NCBI GenBank assembly: GCA_025594325.1
Contig: JANHCV010000006.1
Span: forward strand, 1,178,001 to 1,242,000
Direction of reading: 5' to 3'
Length of the DNA stretch: 64,000 nucleotides
Source: Blastocladiella emersonii ATCC 22665
Taxonomy: Eukaryota; Blastocladiomycota; Blastocladiomycetes; Blastocladiales; Blastocladiaceae
The translations under genes and the position numbers were made by a program. Position 1 is the stretch's first letter. Every line of letters starts with the position of its first letter. The notes under the pieces are model-generated. The model was not told the DNA's origin. It worked only from the letters and a program-made list of their open reading frames with translations, and did no database searches. Positions 41,301-50,495 of the stretch are shown here, piece by piece.

Positions 41301-42045
41301 GGCCCCCGGCAAGCTCGCGGTCGCGGTGACGACCGAGACCCCGGACGTGATGAACGGCAACTGTTTCGCGGTCCACGCGCTCGTCTGCATGTCCCGCCTC
41401 CCCGGGGGCCAGGGTACGCAGCTCAAGGTCTCGGTCGCCGTCAAGTGGTCGAAATCCGTCTGGATGATGAAGGGCGCGATCGAGGGCGGCGCCGTCGATG
41501 GACAGCGCAAGTTCTGGGCGCTCGTCAACGACACGCTCGCGCCCGTGTGCGCTGCGCGCGCGCAGACCGCGTCGCCGGCGGCGGCCGTTGGGGAGCTGAC
41601 GGCGGCGCCGGATAGCAGAAAGGCCGCGGCCGTCCTCGGCGTCGCGCCCGCCGCCGCCGAACCCCGGCCCCGCCGCCCGCACAAGACGAAGCGCAAGGAC
41701 TCGGCTGCGTCGTCGCCCGCCACGCCCGCCGGCCGCGCGACCCCGCCCTCGTCGTCCTCGCGCCGCGCTGCGCGCCGCGCATCGGCCGCCAAGACCGCGC
41801 AACCCGCGGCGCCGCCGCGGTCCAAGCTCATCGACCGCGTGCACATCGGCCTGCTCGTCGCGCTCATCGTACTCAACCTCGTCCTGTTCTGGCAGCTGCG
41901 CCGGATCCATGTCGCCACATCTGGCGCGGTGTGGGATACGGTGGGAAGCGACGCGGTCGTGGTGCCGGCTGCCGAGTGGGCTGCGTTGACGGCGCGCGCG
42001 GCCGCGGCGGCTGGGATGGCGGGGATTGGTGAGAGCACTGTATAG
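38368..42045 (+). CDS. LAM/Aster-type sterol-transfer protein (GRAM, VASt, membrane anchor)
   Basis: Predicted 1225-residue single-exon protein from ATG 38368. Residues 1-430 are Ala/Ser/Pro-rich and disordered. The GRAM domain lies at ~433-545 (NAAFHGIFKSLPLDEFLIED, then VQGRLYLTERHLAFHAVIFG and SEVTLIEKK). An acidic/Ser-rich linker follows. A VASt (StART-like) domain occupies ~870-1060 (FVVFDTP-like entry AEVVFDTPVPHVDPETLFAY, later VKWSKSVWMMKGAIE). One hydrophobic helix near 1160-1180 (GLLVALIVLNLVLFW) anchors it to the ER. This order is that of yeast Lam1-6/Ysp and animal GRAMD1, which carry sterol from plasma membrane to ER at contact sites. Assignment rests on domain order; sterol binding is inferred. 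Confidence 0.82.
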   Translation: MDDLLPPFVPAVPSPRPASPPPAPPPLAPVPPSSLSIATTTTTSSATLPPTTIPSPSMPSSFASAIAATAMSPANALLALFSSSATTPSSAADSKHASPRASADSLAHSASASSRASRPPSAPASATSSSPNLLLASTSSLPTAASATGDAAAGHAPVAAPVASGASVAAAEAAPSGPAGAVAPPPPPSLHVATSATLPRSPSPRPGRPLPPVPNVSTAESNESTLALPATASPTAPDTAASPASIVVTPATPLDASATSTTAASGLSRWARAMVQPIGAMVGLASPTSPALGTVPPSSSPAEGGGGEPPVAESAEPPLPPPPPAAELPMLSPPEPTAAPEPTSVRGRSRSLNDTASAASLSPTDATAAVPEDAAVAGASSLTVPRGRATTIAAPGRAPTTTTSSTTLVPSVDAAPTPPSTPATGPPDIPLVAKHSKNAAFHGIFKSLPLDEFLIEDFSCALQKEILVQGRLYLTERHLAFHAVIFGWVTSVLIPLSEVTLIEKKVTALIFPNAIEVHTRHQRYFFASFIFRELAFNLMCSLWRKANRSVAASPYHPDRPNGAADAVDARNSGNASPAASGRSNRSRSRRRLFGLVPGGSKNSSTAASSSSSYSNPGMPTGSTECAAATTPTPADPAGHRARHPSGLSRCADDEDPEHSCDDGSGSDADAASGYSGSARGRSRRSTHHHDDDSDSAWDLASSSDDDDDERDPASPSRARPRVVTVSGSALETTPGGSGSGLRHRHPRRAGGRSGLAAVGSGGSGSDIAAASPATGAAADVEDPGDLRPMDGVHPRSLSDSSLHPASDGVVAAQSLRNAASTDLFPSSSAAVSEVRAAGRSMGIIATPSPQPPAAASPKPDHLPGVPCTCEHHAEVVFDTPVPHVDPETLFAYLYSDASAAPLEDPDAADPLAVPGFGWRILAVAMKCTGIDTSPWSPPGTPPQPGATRALNYVMPLNIPIPGAPKQTGVKTREEVVAAAPGKLAVAVTTETPDVMNGNCFAVHALVCMSRLPGGQGTQLKVSVAVKWSKSVWMMKGAIEGGAVDGQRKFWALVNDTLAPVCAARAQTASPAAAVGELTAAPDSRKAAAVLGVAPAAAEPRPRRPHKTKRKDSAASSPATPAGRATPPSSSSRRAARRASAAKTAQPAAPPRSKLIDRVHIGLLVALIVLNLVLFWQLRRIHVATSGAVWDTVGSDAVVVPAAEWAALTARAAAAAGMAGIGESTV

Positions 42046-42122
42046 GAGGCGCTTTGTGTTCGTTGTTTGTTTGATACAGCTCTATTGCAATGCACACACA
42101 CGCACGATTCATGTCACATCCT

Positions 42123-44036
42123 CTACTCGCGGCGGCTCACCGACCCCGAACCCGTCTCCGCGCCGCGCTCGGCTGCGTACGCAAAGTGCTGGTCACGTCG
42201 ACTCGTCGCGCCCGCGCCCGCGGGCTGCTGCGGCGGGAGCAGGTCGCCCGGGAGGTACAGCGTCGTGTCGCGGTCGCCCGGCGTCCCGCCCGTCCCCGCC
42301 GCCGGCGGCAGGAACACCGGGTCCACGTCCTCCTCGGCCGCGGCCTGCGGGAGGTACATGAACGACTCGCGCGGCGCGGTGCCGGACTTGACGGCGGTGG
42401 GGTCGTTGGTCGCGTACCCTGGGAGCGACGTCGCGGTCGACTGCAGCGTGTCGGCGCCAGCGACGGGCTTGGTCAGCGCGATCGAGCTGCCGTTGCCGCC
42501 GGCGTGCATCGTCGACTCGAGGTCGACGGGCGCGGTCGCGGATGCAGCGGGGCTGTGGTTGCGGCGCACGACGAACACGGCCACGAGGCCGACCACGACC
42601 ACGCCGCCGCCGACCGCACCGAGGATCATGGGCATCGCTGACCCGCCGCTGCCGCTTGCGGGGACCTCGGTACCCAGCGCACCACCCGCGCCGCCGCCCG
42701 ACTCGCCCGACCGCGCAGCGCCTGCGAGCGACGCGGATGCGGCGGGGTCGAACTCCTTGATCCAGCGGAACTTGATCGCGTTGCCTCCGGCAACTGTATC
42801 CTTGGCGACCGCGAGGAGGCTGACGGGCGGCGGCGGTGTGCCCGCGATCCACCCCTTCCCGTCGGGCGCGACGTACGCGCCGCCGGCGAGGACGATCTGG
42901 TCGCCGACGCAGTGCGCGACGGCGGCCGTCAGGTTCGTCACGGGGCTCGCGGCCGGGTTCTCGATGGCGCCGCGGCTCCAGGTCCCCGTGGGCAGGTGCA
43001 GGTACTCGAGGAAGACATAGGAGGCGGTGTTGGGGGAGAGGCCGCCGATCACGATCAGGTAGTCGGACTTCCACACGACGGCCGCGTGGTTGTGCCGCGC
43101 CATGGCCATGGATTTCAGCGCGCGCCAGGTTTTTGCGCCGGAATTGTACTCCCACGCGTCCGACAGCGGGCCTTGCCCGTTGCCGCCGCCCGTCAGCAGC
43201 GTGATGGTGTCCGAGATGGTGGTGAGGGTCGCGATCTCGCGCCGCGACGGGCCGGTGCCCGAGGACGAGGTGTTGGTTGACTGGACGGTCTGCAATCACG
43301 AAGAGGTCAGTGACGGCCGTCACCCTCGACACAGCCCCTGCGAACGTACCCCGCCGTTAACGCTGAGCCGGACCCAATCCGTCTTATACCCGCGGTCAAA
43401 GTCGTGTCCGCCAAACACCCACCCTCCGCTACCCGCCGCGGTTGCCGGAACACTGACCGCGGCCGATGCGTACGAGTGCGAGCTGGAGATGGGGCTGCTG
43501 CCCGCGGCCATGGGCCGGCGCGCCCACTCGCGCTTCTCGGTGTTGAACACGAGCGTCGTGTTCGGGTTCACCTCGCTGGTCCCGAACGGCACGCCGGTGC
43601 CCGGGTACCCGCCGACGAGCACGAGTTCGTGCGCGGTAGAAGCGGCGACGGGGACCGCGAAGGCGATCTTGTCGCCCGGCAGGTCCGGCAGACCCACGAC
43701 CGCAGACACATCGTCGGTCGTCCACTTGCGCGTCAGGTCGAGCGCCGTGATGCCGCGCTCGTTGTACCGCACGCGCTTCGAGTCGACGTCTGGTTGGGGC
43801 GCGGGGTGAGTCCCTGGGCAGGTCGCTCATCGAGAGGACAGCGTACTCGAGTCGTAGCCGCCGACAATGTACAGCGTGCCCTTGTCGACGAACCCGGCGG
43901 CGCCGAACGGAATCATGTCAATGGCGCCGGCGACGCCGGGCGTCGTGGTGGCGAGGAGCAGCACGGTGACGGCCGCGACCGCGACGGCCAGCGCGGCGGC
44001 ACCGGGTTGGGTATGATGCATGTGGTAGTTCTTCAT
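42123..44036 (-). CDS. Type I membrane protein with kelch-like ectodomain
   Basis: Minus-strand model 42123..43289, 43350..43789, 43847..44036 (introns 57 and 60 nt, GTACGC and GTACGT donors), 598 residues. It has a long N-terminal signal sequence (hydrophobic core AALAVAVAAVTVLLLATT), then kelch/galactose-oxidase-like beta blades: GTLYIVGGYDS, ELVLVGGYPGTG, GGWVFGGHDFDRG, ITLLTGGGN, YLIVIGGLSPN and QIVLAGGAYV. After a Gly/Ser linker a single transmembrane helix (VVVVGLVAVFVVRRN, near 430-453) is followed by a 145-residue cytosolic tail with short acidic and proline motifs. Such architecture suggests a cell-surface adhesion or sensing protein. No catalytic residues of galactose oxidase are evident. 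Stops of this gene and the LAM-like gene are only 77 bp apart. Confidence 0.8.
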
Positions 44037-44281
44037 TGCAGCGAGTCTAGGTTGGGCGCGGACTCTATCGTTACCGCTGCCCTTGCATTGCTGAAGAGAG
44101 AGGGGGGAGGGCGGGTTGGGGGAAGATGATTGCGTCGGTGGCTTCGAGTCCCTCGAGCTCCGACCTTTTTCCGCGACCACGTCGAATCGGCCACATGTTT
44201 GACGCTTGCCCTCGATCTGGAACACGAGAACTGTGGCACAGTCGTTTGACGAGCTAGGAAAACTGAGGTGCGCTATATCTA

Positions 44282-45430
44282 CTACTCGGCGGCCTTGACC
44301 AGCATCTCGCGCAGCGCGACGATCCCGGCGCCCGACTTGGACGACACCATGACCACGTCGTCGGGCTTGACGCCGAACCTGGCCACGTCCTCGCACACGA
44401 GACGGTGTCTGCGCGCGAGGATCTCGGGCTGGACGAGGTCGCACTTGGTCATGACGACGGTGACGCCGACGTGCGGGACCGCCGCGAGGTGCTTCTCGAG
44501 GAACTCGGCGTCGTTGACCTTGACGCCGTGGCGCGCGTCGACGAGGACCAGCACGCGGTGCACGGACGGCCGCGCGAGGAACTCGCCGATCAGGGCGTCC
44601 CACGACTCGGCCTTCTCCTGCTTGGCGTACGCGAACCCGTACCCGGGCATGTCGACGATCAGCGCGCGCAGCGGTGGGGCGGCGCGGAACCAGTTGATGG
44701 ACTGCGTGAGTCCCGGCTTGTTCTTGACGCGGACCACCGTCGACGCGAACACCGCGTTGAGCAGGCGCGACTTGCCGACGTTCGACCGCCCGATCACACC
44801 GAGCTCCGGCAGCTTCTCGGTGTTGGGCCAGAACGACTCGGCCTTGGTCGCGGCCGCCACGAACGTGAGCGGCGCGCTGCGCGCGGACCCGATGAACTCA
44901 AAGTCCTCGGGCTTCTCGCGCGGCCACTTGCCCTCGCCCAGTCCGAGGTCGCGGATCCGCTGCATCGTCGACGGGTAGAAGCGCACCGCCATGAACTGCT
45001 TGCGCTTCGACAGCGGTTCCGCGGGTTGTTTGGGTTTCGCGACGGCGGCGACGGCGGGCGGGAGCTTGAACTGCGGCTTGCTACTTCTGCGGGCGGCGGC
45101 GGGGCGGAGCGGCTCGATGATCGGGTCGCGCGAGACGGGCGTCGGGTCGACTGCCTCGACGACGGGCTCCGCCTTGCGCGCCGACTCGTCGCCCTTGGCG
45201 CGCAGCGTGAGCCGCTGTCGGCGCTGCGAGAACAGGCTCAGACTATCATCCGAGTCGCGGGAACGGGTTGCTGAGTCGCGAGGACGGGCTGCCTCACGGG
45301 AAGCGTTCGGCGAGCTCCGCGGCGATCGGCTGCTGCCCTTGCCAGCCTGCGTCGCCATGGTGCGGACCGCGGCCGATTCCGCAGCCGGACGCGCCAGGCG
45401 GGCGCCCAGGGCCCAGGGTAGTCTTTGCAT
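44282..45430 (-). CDS. MRX8: EngB/YihA-family GTPase, probably mitochondrial
   Basis: Predicted 382-residue GTPase of the family including bacterial EngB/YihA, human GTPBP8 and yeast Mrx8, which act in ribosome assembly or mitochondrial translation. G1 GRSNVGKS lies near 214-221, G2-like KPGLTQSINWF next, G3 DMPGYGFA, G4 TKCD, and a G5-like VSSKSGAG near the end. The start is ATG 45430; the upstream open frame lacks an ATG. The first ~30 residues (MQRLPWALGARLARPAAESA) are basic and amphipathic, like a mitochondrial presequence. Residues 40-185 are Ser/Arg-rich and disordered, longer than usual for the family. It is intronless. Confidence 0.88.
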   Translation of the reverse strand: MQRLPWALGARLARPAAESAAVRTMATQAGKGSSRSPRSSPNASREAARPRDSATRSRDSDDSLSLFSQRRQRLTLRAKGDESARKAEPVVEAVDPTPVSRDPIIEPLRPAAARRSSKPQFKLPPAVAAVAKPKQPAEPLSKRKQFMAVRFYPSTMQRIRDLGLGEGKWPREKPEDFEFIGSARSAPLTFVAAATKAESFWPNTEKLPELGVIGRSNVGKSRLLNAVFASTVVRVKNKPGLTQSINWFRAAPPLRALIVDMPGYGFAYAKQEKAESWDALIGEFLARPSVHRVLVLVDARHGVKVNDAEFLEKHLAAVPHVGVTVVMTKCDLVQPEILARRHRLVCEDVARFGVKPDDVVMVSSKSGAGIVALREMLVKAAE

Positions 45431-45633
45431 GGAGTTACGTGGGCAGGCAGTGCCTGGTGTCGTGGTGCAGGGGAAAGAGCGGAAAGCGGCCTCGAGTGTC
45501 TCACAGCGCCGTTGAGACAACAACGCTCGCTCGCTTCTCGCGCGTGGCAGAGTTGAAGACAGGTCATATATAGATTGATACGCGTCGAGTCCAACTAGAG
45601 TTGCTGCCGCCGCGGTGTGGGCGCCTGGCCGGT

Positions 45634-46330
45634 TTACACGGGGAACCGCGTCCCGGCGAGTCGGTCGACGACCTACACACGACGCGGCAAGGGCGGGTCA
45701 GTCGTCCGCACGAGTCGAGTTGACACCATCGGAGAGAACGTACGTGCGTGACGCCTGGCGCCGAGAGGAGCGGGCCGATGAGCGGCATTCGCCGCAGGAA
45801 CGCGACCACGACGGGGAAGAAGTCGCTACACGCACACGGACGGACGCGTCAGTACCCGAGCAACCACAGCTGCGCGCGGAGAGCGGCGTACCCGAACAGG
45901 TTGATGAAGCCAAACACCTCGACGATCATGCCGAGCAGCGGCATGCGCAGGAACACCATCAGCACGCCGGCAAAGAAGCAGATGGTCCCTCGCAACTTGT
46001 TCTTTCGCGCAAAGAAGGCCACCGTCTTGGACAGCCCGATCAGCATCGTCACGCCGCCGAGGAACAGGATCTGGTACGGGGTCGAGACGTCAGCTCGGTG
46101 GATGGCAGCGCAGGTCGGACGCGAACGCGACGCACGTTTCCGATGGCGAGCAGCCCGCCGTCAAAGAACAGCAGCACGCCGAGCAGCAGGAACAACGACC
46201 CGAACGCCGTCAGGCCCACGCCAATCTCTGGAAGCGCGGCAACGCGGCGCGGTTAGCGGTCGATCGCGCGCCGGCGAGTCGTGAAGGCCGCGAGCGCACT
46301 TTGCGAGTCGGATAGCCACTGAGAACTCAT
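45634..46330 (-). CDS. GOT1: GOT1 vesicle transport protein
   Basis: Small four-helix membrane protein of early Golgi/ER vesicles. Minus-strand model 45634..45672, 45744..45825, 45892..46070, 46136..46227, 46300..46330; 423 nt, 140 residues, the same length as yeast and human GOT1. The five exons rebuild the family exactly: WLSDSQ joined to KIGVGLTAFG, then LLLGVLLFFDGGLLAIGN, RKNKLRGTICFFAGVLMVF, PLLGMIVEVFGFINLFG and a short C-terminal tail. Donors are GTGCGC, GTGCGT, GTACGC and GTACGT. The first coding exon is only 31 nt, so automated gene finders may miss it and start the gene too late. Confidence 0.93.
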
Positions 46331-46623
46331 GATGGCTCGTCGCTCGGTCCGTTGCGTGTAGTCGATCCGTAGCGTCAAGTGAAGATTTTGGTGCTGGGCC
46401 CGTCTAAGGAGAGAGCGGGGAAGAAAGTCGCGTCCGCGACGCCCAGGCGCCAGCGCCCCAGGGGGCTGAGCCTCCGCTCCCTGACGTCACGCGATGTCTC
46501 TCGCCTTCCTCCGCGTCGCGACCACGCGTGTCGTTTGACGTGGCTCAGTCAGTTGAGGGAGAAAGGCTATCGTGAACGCTATAAATTGTTCCGGACAAGG
46601 GTTGGGGGAGGATCCCGGGACCG

Positions 46624-47573
46624 CTACGCGTTGCGCTTGATCTTGAGCGAGTAGTCGATGAACGGCACGCCCTGGGTGAGGCTGCCCATGCTGAGCACGT
46701 CGACGTCGGGCGAAAAGTAGCTGACGACCGTGTCCTCGGTGATGCCGCCGCTGCCCTCGATCAGGACGTGCGGGTGGCGCGCCTTGAGCGACGCGGCCGC
46801 GGTGCGCAGCGGCGCCGGGTCAAAGTTGTCGAGCATCACAATGTCGGCGCCCGCCGCGATCGCCTCCTCGGCGTCCTCGATGGTCTGGCATTCGACCTCG
46901 ATCTTGATGGCAAACCCACCCACGCTGCGCGCCTCCTTGACCGCGCGCGTGATCGAGCCCGTCGACCACACGTGGTTGTCCTTGAGCATGATCATCGACG
47001 ACAGGTCCATGCGGTGCTGGTCCACGCCGCCCACGAGCATGCCGTACTTTTCCACGATGCGGAAGCCTACATGCATGCGGTGAGCGGTCAGTGCGCTGTG
47101 CGCTGCACCCGAGCACGACGCGATCGACACGCACCCGGCGTCGTCTTGCGGGTACCCGCGATCGCGCCCTTGAACCCGTGCTTCTCCTTGAGCTGCGCGA
47201 GCTTGCGTGCGCGCGTCGCGATACCAGCGCACCGCGCCATGAGGTTGAGCGCGGTGCGCTCGCCGAGCAGGAGGTGGCGCGCCTGGCCGAACACGCGCGC
47301 GACGGCCACCTTGCCGTTGGGCGCCGCCGACACGTCCACAAACTCGCCCTCGGCCACGAGCCACTCGACGCGGCACTCGACCTGGCGGAAGATCTCGTCG
47401 ACAAACGGCACGCCGGCCAGCACGCCCGACGCCTTGCACCACAGCGTCGCCTCGTCCTGCTTGTCGCCCACGACGAAGCCGCCGTAGTCGAACGACGGAA
47501 TGTCCTCCTGCAGCCACGCCGTCACCGACGTCTTCCACGACGGCGGGAGCAGGTGCGCGTAGTTGGATGGCAT
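46624..47573 (-). CDS. BNA6: Quinolinate phosphoribosyltransferase (nicotinate-nucleotide pyrophosphorylase)
   Basis: Converts quinolinate and PRPP to nicotinate mononucleotide in de novo NAD synthesis. Minus-strand model 46624..47066 and 47135..47573, 293 residues; the 68-nt intron has a GTGCGT donor and a TGTAG acceptor. Family signatures are intact: [18 protein letters not shown], the TRKTTPG loop with catalytic Arg and Lys, [37 protein letters not shown] and [11 protein letters not shown]. No targeting peptide is visible, consistent with a cytosolic enzyme. It is divergent from the choline-transporter-like gene with 322 bp between starts. Confidence 0.94.
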
Positions 47574-47895
47574 GGTTGTTATGTTTTACGTTGCAGAGGT
47601 GCGGGTTGGGGAGCGGGGATCGGCTGCGAAGGGGCGCGGCGCTCAACACGCGCTGGCGCTGATCAAGCCCCCGCTCTGACCTCACATGATACCGCGACGC
47701 GTGATACATTCGCGTCTCCCACGCCGCACTCTTGGCTTGGCGGATGGACGCGTCCGAGCTTCTCGACGCGCGACACCAGGCACCCTCCACCCCCTAATAC
47801 CTCCCAAACGCGCTCAAGCTCCCCGCTCTCCACGCATGCAAGACTGATAGAACATAGACGTAAAGCAACTCACCAAACCCCGCATACACGCAACC
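47574..47895. other. Divergent promoter region, BNA6 and choline-transporter-like gene
   Basis: A 322-bp interval between two start codons on opposite strands. There is no clear TATA box and no other gene. Confidence 0.5.
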
Positions 47896-50311
47896 ATGGG
47901 CAAGTCAAAAGACGCCGCCGGCGAGTCCGCCGCCGCGGCTGCGCCCGTCGCCGTCGAGAAGACGGCCAAGGTGGCCGACCCCAAGGTCGCCGAGCAGTAC
48001 AAGAAGCCGCCGGGCCCCGTCACATCGCGCAAGTGCCGCGACGTCCTCTTCATGGTCCTGTTCATCCTGTTTTGGTTCGGCATGGCTGTCATTGCCGGGA
48101 TCGCGTTCCAGAAGGGCGACCTGAACCGGTACGCGTGAACCCGCTCGCGCACGAACGAGTCCGACTCACCGCTTGCAAACGTATAGACTCAAGTACGGCA
48201 CCGACTCGCTCGGCAACACGTGCGGTGTCTACAACCCCGCGGTCGGCAACATCTCGGCCTTCGACGCGACCAACAAGACGTACCTACACTACCTCAACCT
48301 CGGCTTCTCGGACAACCCCGTCAAGGTGTGCGTCAACGCGTGCCCCGCGCAGGGCGAGTTCGTGTGCCAGTACAACGTGACGCTGGCCAGCGACAACCAG
48401 GCCCGCGCCCAGCAGGTCCAGAACGGGACGTGCTTCCCCGTCGCGTTCCCGCTGCAGAGCCGTACGTTCTTCGAGCGCGCGAGGCGTGGGGATGAGATGC
48501 TCACGTCGCGACTGTGTGTGTGTAGTCGTGTGGCGCTGCATCCCGCTCAACCTCATGGCCACGGCGTACAACGCGACCGTGTCGCAGAACACGACGCTGT
48601 CCAAGGTGGCCAACGTCGTCGCCACAGACCTCAACGCGCAGGAGACGGCGACCAAGATCTCGCAGGCTCTTATTGACTCGTGGGAAGTCATTCTCGGGTA
48701 CGTTCTTTTCGCGCTCCCGTGAGTTCCACCAACTCTCTGACACGCATACTACCCGTTCAGAATGGCCTTCGCGTCGGTCGGCATCTCGTTCATCTGGCTG
48801 TTCCTGCTCAACTGGTTCTCGGGCGTCATGGTCTGGATCACGGTCGTCGTGGCCAACGCGTCGCTCGGCGGCCTCACGGCGTTCTTGTGGTACAACTGGC
48901 ACATGATCAAGACCCAGGGCAAGCTCATCATGACCGGCAACCCGACCATTGACCTACAGGTCTACAATGAGCAGACGCTGCTCGTGCTCGGTACGCAGAC
49001 CACCAGACGGTCGCCGTTGATCGTTGGTGACGCTCGTGCGAGTAGGGATCATTTCGGCCGTCGTGTTCGGCGTCGTGTTCTTTATTTCGGTCGCTGCGCG
49101 CCAGCGGATCAAGCTCGCCATCGTGATCATCAAGGAGACAAGCCGGTACGCATCCCGCTCCTCTCCCTCCACGCTCCCGCGCTAACCCTTGCGCTCAACT
49201 AGTGCTATCCGCGCCATGCCCATGATCGTCTTCTTCCCCGTGTTCAAGTACGCCATCATGGCCGCGCTGTTCGCCTACTTTGTCATCGTGTTCGCGCTTC
49301 TGGCCAGCTCGGGCACGGCCATCGCGCAGGAGGCCACGACCCAGATCACAACGCAGCTCCAGGGCACGACCGCGGTCCGGCAAGTGACACCCGAACGCGT
49401 GCTGCAGTTCCTTCAGATCTACCACGTCTTCGGGTTCTTCTGGGCCTGGAGCTTCATCCTGTACGTGTTCATCGCGTAGCGACCTGCGAAGCTTGGCTGA
49501 CGCTCCACTGCCCGTCACGTAGCGGCGTGTGGCAGACGACCATCGCGGGCAGCGTGGCGACGTGGTACTGGTGCCGCGACAAGTCGAACCTGCCTCGGTT
49601 TGCCGTCGCTAAGTCCCTGTGGCGGTGCTTCCGGTACCACCTTGGGTCAATCGCGCTGGGCGCCATGATCATCGCGATCGTGCAGCTGATCCGCGTGTTC
49701 CTGTTCGAGGCGCAGCGGCGGCTCAAGGGGTCCAACAACAAGGCGGCGCAGTACACGCTGGCGTGCCTGCAGTGCTGCTTCGCGTGCCTCGAGAAGTTCC
49801 TCAAGTTCATCAACAAGAACGCGTACATTTTGATCGCCGTCGAGGGCTACGGGTTCTGCGAGGCCGCCAGCACCGCGTTCCAGCTCCTGTTCCGCAACGC
49901 GTTCCGTGTCGCCGTCATCGACCGCGTCGCCAACTTCCTCCTGTTCCTCGGCAAGCTGCTCATCGTCGCCGTGACGTGCCTCATCTCGCTCGGCATCCTG
50001 TGGTCCAACTACGCGCAGCTCGGGAGCTATTACGCGGTCCCGCTCATCGTACGTCGCCTTCCCTCTCTCCCGCCGTGATCGTGGGCACGGACTAACCGAA
50101 CCGCGCGATGTAGTTCATCTTCGTCATCTCGTGGATCGTCGCGTCCTTCTTCACGTCGGTCGTCGACATGGGCATCGACACGCTGTTCCTGTGCTTCTGC
50201 GAGGACTGCGAGCGCCACGACGGGTCGGCGCAGAACCCGTACTACATGAGCAACGAGCTCAAGGCCTTCACCGACAAGCACAAGGGCACGGTGCCGGACA
50301 TTGCGTCCTGA
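47896..50311 (+). CDS. PNS1: Choline-transporter-like protein (CTL/SLC44, PNS1 family), 8 exons
   Basis: Model join(47896..48128, 48187..48461, 48526..48697, 48761..48990, 49046..49145, 49203..49460, 49523..50048, 50114..50311), 1992 nt, 663 residues, the usual CTL length. All seven introns are 55-65 nt with GTACG donors. Topology: a short cytosolic N terminus (PPGPVTSRKCRDVLFMVLFI, where helix 1 begins), then a large extracytoplasmic loop with several Cys and N-glycosylation sites (NISAF, NKTY, NVTL, NGTC), then about nine further helices. The family signature includes GSVATWYWCRDKSNLP, FRYHLGSIALGAMIIAIVQL, CFACLEKFLKFINKNAYI and the C-terminal PYYMS. It likely moves choline or related amines; the substrate of fungal members is uncertain. 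Confidence 0.92.
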
Positions 50312-50495
50312 TTGCGGGTTGGTGTGGATGATACAGTTGCCGTTTGCTCGCCATCGCGGATCCGGTTGAGTTCGAGGACGCAACGCAAGCGGATAGAGAA
50401 GCTGGATCCCACGGCTACGTTCGAAGAGGATCAACAAATACTGCTTTTTCATTAGATATTACATCTCCGGTATCACACACTCGATCAAAAACCAC

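Noticed and set aside
45849-45891. Reading GOT1 exon 3 through to a stop (ending in WLLGY) as a complete short protein
   Set aside because: The segment starts GTACGC and ends at TGTAG; splicing restores the conserved GOT1 C-terminal half and the family length.
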